Source: Adiantum capillus-veneris (Eukaryota > Streptophyta > Polypodiopsida > Polypodiales > Pteridaceae). From it: a stretch of 64,000 bases of DNA. Where the stretch lies: the NCBI GenBank assembly GCA_014529385.2, contig CM043944.1, forward strand, positions 46,045,268 through 46,109,267. The letters run 5' to 3'. Under the pieces are notes generated by a model. The model did not search any database. It saw only the letters and a list, made by a program, of their open reading frames with translations, and was not told the DNA's origin. A program made the position numbers and the translations under genes. Positions 56,701 through 62,171 of the stretch are shown one piece after another; positions within the stretch are counted from its first letter, which is position 1, and every line of letters starts with the position of its first letter.

Positions 56701-59151
56701 GAACTAGCAAGTGCAACTTTTTTACTTTCTACTAAGTCCGTGCTGGACATGTAGACCTCCATTTTGAATAGCCATTGGTCTAGCAGGCGCTTGTCACGGC
56801 GACCATTATAAGGCTCAGGCAGTTTAACATCCAGTTTCTTCTTCTGTTCAACATTAAAATTTTTATAAAGTAATTGAAGTTCACGATTGTCTACCTCATC
56901 TGTTCGGTAAGGTAATGTTTTTGCTTGTATTTGTTTCCGCAGGAATAAGACCATAACGAATTCCCCTTTATGGATGAACCATTGCCTTAAAGCTAGAAAG
57001 GATTGGTTACAGCACAGCAGTAAGACTTCTGCCACAAGGAAAATCAATAGTTTAGATGATGAAACTCATGAACAGGCTGATTGGAAGACTCAATATGTAA
57101 AAGTGCAGCGAAAGATCTTGCTTGTGTTTGGTTCAGTGCTTGTCAAAGAATGGAGAGGCCACTCTAAAAGGTAACCTGCTTTATCTATGTCGGTCAGGGT
57201 CATCAGGAGAGGCCACTCTAAAAGGTTACCTGCTTTATCTATGTGTATCCATGTACTGGCATCCAGGGTTGAATGTTGCAGATTCAAAATGGAGTCTTTT
57301 GTGACAGGATCAAGTGATGGGGTATGTGGATTTCACTTTGTCTTCCATTTCTTTTGGTTTGGTTGCATGACTAAAGTTTGTTGCACATTGTCAGGTTGTG
57401 CATGCTTGGTCATCTATGACTTCTAAGTGCTTGGCAACATACATTGTCCCAAACAAGGGACGTGTGGTTGATCTGGAGTTTGATGAAAACAAGGTTCCAC
57501 ACTTCTTCCATATGATTACTTGAATGGATTTGATTTGGTTGTCTTTGTGGTGTGCATGCGTGGGCGTGCGCTATGAATAAGATTGAGTCTACAGATCGTC
57601 AGTGAATGGTGCAAAATTGGAGATGGGAGCCTCCGATACTGAATGCTACTTCCTTTTAACTGCAATGTAATCTTATCTTAAATAGTCTGTTATTTAAGAA
57701 GCTTGGATTGATTGTATTGTTTGTCTCTCTTCCATAAATATGGCCGTTCTAGGTCTTTGTTTAGAGTTTGGTTGCTCTCTTATTCCCAGTACTGGTTTAG
57801 AGGGCAAGGCAAAGCTATAATATGTGCGGTTTCTGGGCGTTGCACTTGTTTGTATGGTGCTCCTGTGCTGTTGTGTGTAATTAATTGGTTTCATGAAGTT
57901 TTCAATACGTGGTACAGATGTTGGCTATATCTGGAACAGAAATTTATGTCTGGAATCGTGCGAAAGGCTCCCTCCTTCGTCATATCCAAGGGCATAATCA
58001 ATCTCTACACTCTATGTGGTAAGTTGTAGTCTTTCATTCTGAAACTCTAAGCTGAGCCACAATCATGAAATGTGCCTCGTTCCAGTTATGCAGATCCGGA
58101 GGTTTTGGTGGGATGCTGTGATGGAACAATTAGAGTGTTTGATATCTATAGTGGTCAGTGTGCTCGGATTTTTAGGTAATTTTGTGTCATTATTTTGAGA
58201 TGAAAACACAACACCCCACATTGTTTGAATTCTTATAGAATGGCAATAATGAAGTTTGCTATCTTTGTTGGCAGGCAGCATGCTGATCGTGTTACATGTA
58301 TTGTTTTGGATGTTTCTTCTTCTCTATTGATGAGTGGATCTGCGGATGGAACTGTGGAGCTATGTGACTCTCTGACGGGCCGGAAGATATGCTGCCTACT
58401 CCCTTCTTCCCCACCTCAAGGTACTTATCTTGGTGAAGGGTAAAGAAGTTAAGCTAGGCAGCGCGTGAGGGTAGTGGTAGGTTTTTGGTATGCCATCATT
58501 ATAATTCTAGTCCACATAGACTTCTGACTCAAACGATGCTCTTGCAAATTTCAAGCAAATTTTTTTATCTGTGTGATCCGATATGCAAATATATTGACTA
58601 AGCTTAAACCATATTTTGATCACAGAAGTACATTCTTTACATTTGTTTTCCTGTCAAAGTATGCTCGTGGGTTGCACATCAAAGGGAAGTGTTTATGCTT
58701 GGGACGTCAGGTCAGTTTCTCATGCATCAGTATTCCAGTTCTTGTTGAAATGTCTGTGATGACTTTTGCTTGTGGTAGGAAACAAAAGCTGCTTTGGACA
58801 GTTCGGATAGGGGCTAATTGCATTGCTTCCCTGCATTCACCAAGCTATGATGCGACCACTCTTGTCACAGGTGGTATAAATGGTGTGATTACCATCCTTG
58901 ATATGGGTTCAGGAGCCGTCCTGCGAAAGTTCGTTGTTGCCCATGATGAAACACAGACTAAAGGGAACAGCTTGAACAAGTCAAAAGGAAATTCAGGAGT
59001 TGCAGAACATGCACAGGCCAAAATCACTTATTCCTCAAAAGGGATACCAAGCAATATTCGCCCTCCTATACTGTGCTTAAAGGCGGGGATGACGAGGATT
59101 GTGACAACTCATCCTGATGGAATGATACGGGTATGGCATTTCAAACTATAA
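31870..59151 (+). CDS. F-box/WD40 repeat protein, nine exons
   Basis: Exons: 31870-31991, 56943-57170, 57267-57321, 57395-57493, 57918-58018, 58086-58175, 58275-58420, 58626-58710, 58779-59151. They total 1299 nt, 432 residues. Every intron has GT...AG and all phases agree. The F-box covers residues 12-55 (LPSDGLLNIF, CLVCSSW, then NSPLW across intron 1). WD40 repeats follow from about residue 108: WRGHSKRVECCRFKMESF, VTGSSDGVVHAWS, LAISGTEIYVWNR, VLVGCCDGTIRVFDIYSGQ, LMSGSADGTVELCD, LVGCTSKGSVYAWDVR, LVTGGINGVITILD, and the end THPDGMIRVWHFKL. Such proteins are substrate adaptors of SCF ubiquitin ligases: the F-box binds the SKP1/ASK subunit and the propeller binds the target. It is the family of Arabidopsis At3g52030 (454 residues); the target is unknown. 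The donor of exon 4 (AAG|GTTCCA) is weak. The ATG is the first after an in-frame stop at 31840. Confidence 0.87.
32455..32960. repeat. two copies of a 130-bp sequence 363 bp apart
   Basis: The block at about 32455-32590 is repeated at 32818-32960. Shared phrases are 'ataagctaat', 'gatgaaagaaa' or 'aatgaaagaaa', and 'aaataaattcactcctc'. The second copy merges with the copia remnant's 3' end, so the block may derive from copia terminal sequence. Confidence 0.6.
32881..33960 (-). pseudogene. Ty1/copia reverse transcriptase and RNase H remnant
   Basis: Read downwards on the minus strand: RYKARLVAKGYAQTYGIYYE, VSKRMDVMNAFFNGDFDEIV, IRIYVDDLIIGGDN (catalytic YVDD), KDLGALRYFLGIE, VDCKPIAMPLDQNLKLG, KKIVGSLIYLTILCPDLSY and RTFRYVSATLDHALFY. 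The order is that of copia RT followed by RNase H. Four frames are needed, so it is inactive. Gag, protease, integrase and LTRs are not seen. Confidence 0.85.
33961..34735. other. intronic sequence, nothing identified
   Basis: About 0.8 kb, with a slightly GC-richer stretch at 34310-34460. No ORF, LTR or inverted repeat is recognised. Confidence 0.5.
34736..35419 (+). repeat. LTR A of a short tandem LTR element
   Basis: It starts TGTCAAGCC, exactly where homology to copy B starts, and runs to the primer-site-like TGGTATCAAAGC at 35420. It shares long stretches with copy B (36138-36558 plus 44632-44890), including the motif 'aatataaagaaa' followed by a GGGGCCAGTGCTCT block. The 684-bp length compares with 680 bp for B after removing the inserted chromovirus. 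The 3' end is set by the primer site; no clear CA terminus is present. Confidence 0.7.
35420..36137 (+). mobile_element. short internal region between LTR copies A and B
   Basis: The region opens with TGGTATCAAAGC, an initiator-Met-type primer site with one change, and spans only 718 bp, with no gag or pol motif. Its first 230 bp recur after LTR B (44891-45120). It is a non-autonomous LTR element. Part of it (35690-35840) resembles the unexplained sequence at 32225-32370. Confidence 0.6.
36138..36558 (+). repeat. LTR B, left part (split by chromovirus)
   Basis: It aligns with 34736-35170 and stops at AAATA (36554-36558), the target site of the inserted gypsy element. It resumes at 44632. Confidence 0.8.
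36559..38005 (-). repeat. chromovirus 3' LTR (carries a MITE)
   Basis: 1447 bp, against 1104 bp for the other LTR. The extra length is a 343-bp insertion at 37220-37562 plus its 8-bp target duplication, offset by small deletions. A GA run at 36726-36746 and CGTTTTTCAGC-type short repeats are present in both LTRs. Confidence 0.9.
37220..37562. mobile_element. hAT-like MITE in the chromovirus LTR
   Basis: The inverted ends CATAGCAGCTA...TAGCTGCTATG are perfect over 11 bp and are flanked by GCTTTACT on both sides (37212-37219 and 37563-37570), an 8-bp target duplication. The sister LTR has GCTTTACT once at the same place, so the empty site is visible at about 44210. There is no coding capacity. 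The 8-bp duplication fits the hAT superfamily. Confidence 0.9.
38006..38018 (-). promoter_or_regulatory. chromovirus polypurine tract
   Basis: On the minus strand AAAAAGGAGGGGA directly precedes the 3' LTR start TGTCAC. It would prime plus-strand DNA synthesis. Confidence 0.85.
38017..38460 (-). pseudogene. chromovirus integrase C-terminus and chromodomain
   Basis: The 147-residue frame contains GPFPVIKKINEVSMKLQLP and HNVFHVSWLKVF (the GPY/F-type end of integrase). A chromodomain-like segment follows (HVSKKQVRQYFLKFQDRETH, EAVWVDEKFFKDYPELL), then a short tail. Chromodomains direct chromovirus integration to heterochromatin. It is broken from the integrase core by stops at 38461-38720. Confidence 0.8.
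38727..39553 (-). pseudogene. chromovirus integrase core
   Basis: Frame 38945-39553 gives the HHCC zinc-binding region (HDAHDSLTGGH...TQCTIC) and the core start DISMDFVTNLPPS with TIVDRFSKF. Frame 38727-38921 gives SIVSDRDVKFTSNFW and FHPQSDGQTE, supplying the other catalytic acidic residues. A stop and frame change near 38930 separates them. Confidence 0.85.
39562..39951 (-). pseudogene. chromovirus RNase H
   Basis: FEVWTDASNVAIGAVLQQ and FLSRKLNSAEKNYSNYDKEL are the first RNase H blocks of gypsy elements. The frame shifts at about 39730, where LSFTLLSIGG replaces the usual continuation. Confidence 0.85.
39954..41210 (-). pseudogene. chromovirus reverse transcriptase, interrupted by a 0.3-kb insertion
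   Basis: Minus-strand order: EGAQPVNKAPYRLSKTHEEE and PFGAPILFVRK (41140-40975), an unrelated block (about 40975-40630), then KKDGLSRLCVDYRALNKM, VFSKVDLKSGYHQVRV (catalytic Asp), YVVMPFGLTGA, FIFLDDILIFS (FLDD box), and in the next frame SEFFLTEVTYLGYIISTEGV. The insertion adds non-RT sequence between VRK and KDG, where intact gypsy RT is continuous. Confidence 0.85.
40657..40733 (-). ncRNA. tRNA-like sequence (possible SINE head or tRNA pseudogene) inserted in the RT
   Basis: On the minus strand the ends GTGAC and GTCAC can pair. TGGTCGAGTTGG (40724-40713) resembles a pol III A box and GAGTTCAAATC (40677-40667) a B box, with tRNA-like spacing. The presumed anticodon region is not a normal 7-base loop, so it is not a functional tRNA. 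The rest of the inserted block (40740-40975) has no known identity. Confidence 0.45.
41298..41714 (-). pseudogene. chromovirus aspartic protease with altered active site
   Basis: The 138-residue frame has IILFDPGSMHDVISASLVE, where intact relatives have D-S/T-G at the D-P-G position. It then has CDMLLGIRWFREHNPLIDW, the C-terminal signature. Proline in place of Ser/Thr should impair catalysis. Otherwise length and layout are normal for gypsy. Confidence 0.8.
41824..43102 (-). pseudogene. chromovirus gag
   Basis: Three collinear frames. 43102-42752 has a Pro-rich start then a charged coiled-coil-like segment (RLALERERELRKERKVALVR). 42739-42470 has KLTFSKYDGKMDATIIHSWL and AAMYLAGDAI. 42445-41876 has WVDFQDKLKTRFMPPQYLAR, FLYGLDEYIKFDVEV and a low-complexity Lys/Asn/Ser tail. 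The knuckle CYQCHVKGHIKAAC (41865-41824) follows in another frame. Two single stops separate the first three frames. Confidence 0.85.
43510..43521 (-). promoter_or_regulatory. chromovirus primer-binding site (initiator Met tRNA)
   Basis: On the minus strand TGGTATCAGAGC starts two bases after the 5' LTR end (TTACA), an exact match to the usual plant initiator-Met primer site. Confidence 0.95.
43523..44626 (-). repeat. chromovirus 5' LTR
   Basis: 1104 bp, closely similar to 36559-38005 without its MITE. On the minus strand it starts TGTCAC and ends CCTTACA. Differences from the other LTR (substitutions and indels) show that the insertion is not recent. Confidence 0.9.
44632..45120 (+). repeat. 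LTR B, right part, and following internal start
   Basis: It continues copy B after the AAATA duplication. The LTR runs to about 44890, then TGGTATTAGAGC (primer-site-like, 44891-44902) and 230 bp homologous to 35420-35650. Homology ends near 45120. Confidence 0.75.
45121..47340. other. intronic sequence with LTR-like remains
   Basis: No gene is seen. At 46905-46960 the motif 'aataaaggaa', a GAAAGGGGCGCCAGT block and TTTGGGGCCAA recur, as in the R/U5 part of LTRs A and B, followed by a similar 'ttgaagtgttgaa' stretch near 47000. This suggests a divergent LTR relic. Repeated phrases 'gcaggtttagggttt' occur at 46370 and 46591. Confidence 0.4.
47341..47511. repeat. 59-60 bp direct repeat
   Basis: The block at 47341-47399 recurs at 47452-47511 with a 2-base indel and one substitution. 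It begins AGAAAGCTTTTGTCTTTACA and ends TCTATCAT. Confidence 0.9.
47864..48343. mobile_element. MITE-like element with CATAG-type ends
   Basis: The left end CAATGTGACATGAAACG and the complement of the right end CATAGTGACATAAAAACG are imperfect inverted repeats. Both subterminal parts are rich in TTTCG motifs (GAAACGTTTCGGGG; CGAAACGCG). There is no coding capacity. No target duplication is preserved, so the boundary is less certain than for the other two MITEs. Confidence 0.6.
48344..49724. other. intronic sequence, nothing identified
   Basis: About 1.4 kb of AT-rich DNA without long frames, repeats or retroelement motifs. It may be original intron sequence. Confidence 0.5.
49725..51079 (+). 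repeat. LTR 1 of a tandem LTR array (5' truncated)
   Basis: It aligns to the 3' part of LTR 2. Shared landmarks are 'aagtgacttttgttgg', the TATA-like CTATAAAAG (about 49819), 'cattgggcactca' and the end GACA before a primer site (TGGGATCAGAGC, 51081-51092). It carries an extra copy of the TCGTCGTC-rich section (about 50520-50700) and a MITE at 50793-50953. Confidence 0.8.
50793..50953. mobile_element. 161-bp hAT-like MITE with empty site in LTR 2
   Basis: The ends CATAGTAACAGGGAA and (complement of right end) CATAGTTACCAGGAAC are inverted. It is flanked by TCTCTCGT and TCTCTCAT, an 8-bp duplication with one change. LTR 2 lacks the element at the matching position (about 52800). The interior consists of repeated CGTTCC/GGAACG motifs. 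Confidence 0.85.
51080..51758 (+). mobile_element. short internal region 1 of the LTR array
   Basis: Primer-site-like TGGGATCAGAGC, then a leader built of AAGAACC-type repeats (51130-51225), a short frame starting at the ATG at 51255, and a polypurine tract with GGGGGGG (51751-51757) directly before LTR 2. No RT, integrase or recognisable gag. Confidence 0.75.
51759..52923 (+). repeat. LTR 2 of the tandem array (full length)
   Basis: 1165 bp, starting TGTTACGTGC after the polypurine tract and ending TTGACA before an exact primer site TGGTATCAGAGC (52925-52936). TATA-like CTATAAAAG lies at about 52038. Contains GTCGTC-type runs near 52560-52590. Confidence 0.88.
52924..53568 (+). mobile_element. 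short internal region 2 of the LTR array
   Basis: It aligns with internal region 1 throughout (primer site, AAGAACC leader, the same short frame, polypurine tract with GGGGGGG). Only about 645 bp and non-coding in practice. Confidence 0.75.
53569..54230 (+). repeat. LTR 3 of the array (3' truncated)
   Basis: It starts TGCGCACTTCAC, lacking the TTACG of LTR 2, follows LTR 2 closely, and breaks off at 54230 within 'gttctcagcc', where an unrelated gypsy LTR begins. Confidence 0.82.
54231..54593 (-). repeat. LTR of the pol-less gypsy (possibly truncated)
   Basis: On the minus strand it starts TGTCATGATTGTGAC right after a polypurine tract (GGGAGGGAA). A TATATAAGG box lies at about 54323-54315. 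It ends at the junction with LTR 3 of the array, without a CA terminus. Confidence 0.7.
54623..55156 (-). CDS. ORF with two 52-residue tandem repeats in the pol-less gypsy
   Basis: This 177-residue open frame contains two nearly identical 52-residue units (residues about 13-64 and 65-116). Each has PMIRKDEVTLSEECLEK, SQLLEDL and MKDFEDQSLV, matching a 156-bp DNA tandem repeat. It ends with a basic segment (KAKRFRKKQRFKTKV). I do not recognise the family. It occupies the place where pol should be. Confidence 0.5.
   Translation of the reverse strand: MEDDCSLNPKSSPMIRKDEVTLSEECLEKISSSPNVSQLLEDLKPEVLHHMKDFEDQSLVTKSFPMIRKDEVTLSEECLEKISSSPNISQLLEDLTPEVLHRMKDFEDQSLVAVSLIMSDSSKKSLKNAMTWDLVVKAKRFRKKQRFKTKVSDNSKTEDFQRFNAFPQFYQHQKSFL
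55166..56099 (-). pseudogene. gypsy zinc knuckle, protease and acidic extension
   Basis: The knuckle reads CTICGGDHRWYQC (CX2CX3HX4C). The protease motif is VLVDSGCSNNFVSTQIVQQL with an intact D-S-G (55820-55760). Frame 55543-55166 (125 aa) is strongly acidic (SIDEDEDDFELEVFLSD). Several frame changes separate the three parts. Confidence 0.75.
56106..56920 (-). pseudogene. gypsy gag of the pol-less element
   Basis: KLDVKLPEPYNGRRDKRLLD, WLFKMEVYM, DTAFLWWQRRVAD and, in other frames, HLSQTGSLAAYITKFQRLTL are conserved blocks of plant gypsy gag. Three frames are needed. Antisense to the gene it sits in. Confidence 0.85.
57152..57244 (+). repeat. 39-bp duplication of exon 2 end plus its splice donor
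   Basis: The sequence at 57152-57190 (last 19 coding bases, the donor and 20 intron bases) is repeated at 57206-57244 with one A/T difference inside the donor (GTAACC against GTTACC). The second copy is preceded by CATCAG, so 57207-57224 could act as an 18-nt in-frame microexon encoding a second RGHSK. Confidence 0.85.
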
Positions 59152-61480
59152 CACAATTGTGTGGAACATAGTGTAATGGCAATTCAAACTGTAGCACTAT
59201 TGTTTAGCAAATATGGGTGCTTTCAACAAGAGTGAAGCCCTTATTGAAGGCTTAGAATGTTGAAGACACTGAATTTATTTTGTACCATAGTCATAAAAAA
59301 CCACCTTGGAGCTATCACGGGGATACGAGTCCTGTGCCTTCTATCCACAGGCAATTTGGTGGTGTATTCTAGAATCTATATTACATATATCATGCTGTAC
59401 AAGTAGGCAATACATTGATGATTAAAATCTTTGAAACTCAATCAGTCATTTGCTCGTTTGAAAAATTACAGGAGCTAAATTCGATGCAAAGCATGTTTGA
59501 GTCATTTACAACTGAATGGTGCAACTGAAATTTTTAGATAGAAGCTTAAAAAAAGATCCTTATCTACAGTGCCATAAACATGTCAGCAAAATAGTGTTGC
59601 TTAGGGGCAAACCCTTTTTTTTTTTTGCATAACTAGTCCTATGCCCCTAGATGAAAATTTTTTGCAAGTGAGAGGCCTACCCTGATGGTTTTGAGCCCCA
59701 TGCATTAGTTAAAGGGCTTTTGGAAATAACAAGGTCACTGATATACTTAAGAATAACCGCTTGTTTTTCCCCGCGGTGGGGGGGGGGGGGGGGGGGGGGG
59801 GGGGGGAGGGAGGGTTGAGGAATAGTAGTGAAGACAAATGAGGGCCCATTCATCCAGCGCCCTTTCAGTACAATTGTTTAAGGGCATCAAGTTGAGAGAC
59901 AGATATCTTTGAGGTCAATGCCTACTTGTTGCTAGCGTGTGTAAAGTACAGAGAATGGAGGTGGCTTAGGTAAACATCCAGAGAGTCACATTGTGACGCC
60001 ACTATGGAATCTGGAATCAAGAGAAAAATTGGTGATAACTTGTTTGGATGTTTTCTATAATTTGGGATTTTAACGTGCAATTTGCAATACTGCATTATTT
60101 ATTCTATATTGGGGTGTCCTTTTTGTTCAAACATTCAAAAAATCACGTGTCGGTTATTTCTTGTTCCAAGAGCATGTATTCTTTGTATATGTTCACCTTC
60201 TTAAAAAGACCTTGGATGATAATCTACTATCATTTGTTGTAATTTGGTCCTTGGTTGTAATGACATGCACAGTTGTTAGGTCTTCGCTTGCTAGAGCTTG
60301 CCACTTTGTGTTTGAAAAAGATTTTGTAATCTTTGCTATTGGTTTTGTAACTTTAGACTAGGTTTCAATGCTAAGACTCTAGGCTTTCACTAGTTATTGC
60401 AAATGAAGCCATAATATAAATGTCAGAACATTCCTATTGCATCCTTTCCAAAATATGTATGTATATATACATATTAAGTGGAAATGAGGATGCCAAAGCG
60501 GAATGAACCTTGCCACATTTTACTCAATTGGGCAAACAACAATGTTGGTATGACAACCAACGGGTTGGGTCGGTAATGTAGAGGTGTTAATGTGGGTGTG
60601 TCAACTCTATGCAAGTAGATTTGCGTACGCACATAGGTATTTTACCATCCTCTTATTCCCACTATTCTTGCACATGCATACACACATGTAGATGTTGCTT
60701 TTTTGGTTGGATAGGGGATGGTAAACTGGGGAGGCTAAATAATGAAAAGCACCTTTGCTATACCCTTTTGATGAGCAACCTTATGTTCACAAAGTTGCAA
60801 ACAAGGTGTGAAGAGTCCTTTTAAGCTCCGAGTTTTAGCAATTTCTTTAGATTTTATAAAAAGGAAGGAAGGTTTTTTTAAAAAGGAGTTATAACGATTA
60901 TAATGCCTCTAAGTACCAAAAATGCATATACTGTAGACCATTGTGAGCAGTGCTTATTTTTCAAGAAGGTATTTATGAACAACAAGGCTTGAACTCTCTC
61001 CGAACATGTTTGTGTGTTTCATTTGCAGTCAATTGGTTTCCAAAGTGAAGGAGAGTCCTTTTCCTTGAGGGAAAATCCTTCCATTGGTTGACAAAGGATT
61101 AGTGGTGGTTAGCATAGACGATCCTCACATTTGACTCTGGCACATGTCACTCTTCTCCTTGCCAGCATTGACATTGGTAGTATTGGACATCGAAAAGTGT
61201 CCTTGCTTGTGTATGCCCATTAGTTTATATTCTAACAGATTTAAGAGAGATTTTGGAAAAAGTGTGCAACCACAAATTCTAGATTCATTGGAATATGCAA
61301 TCTTAAACAAATATTTCATATGTTCATTGAATCCCCAATGCCAATAGAATCAAATGGAATTTCCTAAGAACTTTATACTACATCCAACTTTCAAAGATTC
61401 TTCTTGTTGAATACTTACAACTCAGCCTAAGCCTATGCAAGAGGCATCATAAACATTCCAATTCAGCCTAATGCACCTAA
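59152..61480. other. 3' flank of the F-box/WD40 gene, no further gene seen
   Basis: It begins with the presumed 3' UTR. A run of 29 G (59778-59806) is followed by GGGAGGG. Small frames have no recognisable motif. No clear AATAAA lies close to the stop codon. Confidence 0.5.
59778..59806. repeat. poly(G) tract
   Basis: 29 consecutive G, then AGGGAGGG: a potential G-quadruplex, and a site prone to sequencing error. Confidence 0.9.
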
Positions 61481-62171
61481 TGCTAACATGTGCAAGGGCT
61501 TAATCTTTGTAGCCTTGGTCTTTTTCCTACTCTCACTCTCTTCCCATTACTCCACCTACTATTTTTTAGTACAATGCAAGATGCCTAATCACGGTCCTCC
61601 ACTTTCCACAATTTCTTCATTTGACATCAAGGAGGATGAGTTTACCGAGGGCCTATTTAGAGGAGTAGTAGTTGCTTTGGTGATGTTTGGGTAGTGGGGA
61701 CACTATCTATGGAAGTGTTCTAGCGTGTCAAGAGTTAAGATATGCAATTAGATTCTTTTTTTTTATGTTTTTGGGTGGCCTGTGCACCGCTCTCTTTAGC
61801 CACCAAAGCCACTCAGATTTCTCCTCCACCCTCTCCTTATGTCCGCTACTTGCCTCTCACGCTCTTTCCCTCCCCTTGCCTCCACTTCTCTTTTTCACTC
61901 ACTTCTTTCATCCCTCTTTCTTTCTCTCTCTCTCTCTCTCTCCAAAAAACGCAGCCGTTTTTTGACCTGATAGATAGCAGTTCACTCTTTTGATCATAAC
62001 TTCTTCATCCGAACTCCGATTTGGGTGATCTATAGCCTCAATCGAAGAGCACAACGTCCTCTACGCATTGATGTAAAGACAATTTTTTAATTATGGAATG
62101 CGTTTTTGTAGCAACATTTTCGAAGTGAACACGTTCAAGAAAGTTGACTCTCATCTCTTATTTCACATACA
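61481..62171. other. sequence preceding the second LINE, nothing identified
   Basis: CT-rich stretch (61900-61943) with a short (TC)n run. It may include the LINE 5' UTR. Confidence 0.4.

Larger units (their letters stand above)
54231..56920 (-). mobile_element. pol-less Ty3/gypsy derivative (3' LTR, gag, protease, acidic ORF)
   Basis: Minus-strand order: gag (56920-56290), zinc knuckle (about 56092-56050), protease (about 55820-55560), acidic ORF (55543-55166), repeat-containing ORF (55156-54623), polypurine tract (54606-54594) and LTR (54593-54231). RT, RNase H and integrase are entirely missing between protease and LTR, and no 5' LTR is found. Its gag end lies within 25 bp of the exon 2 splice acceptor. 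Confidence 0.8.
31992..56942 (+). other. intron 1 of the F-box/WD40 gene (24,951 bp, TE-filled)
   Basis: The donor is TG|GTACCTCT at 31991/31992 and the acceptor TTTGTTTCCGCAG at 56930-56942. The split codon TG|G restores the tryptophan of the F-box, so CSSW is followed by NKTITNSPLW with the usual spacing. If unspliced, exon 1 runs into a stop at 32047. The intron holds remnants or complete copies of at least six mobile elements. Confidence 0.8.
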
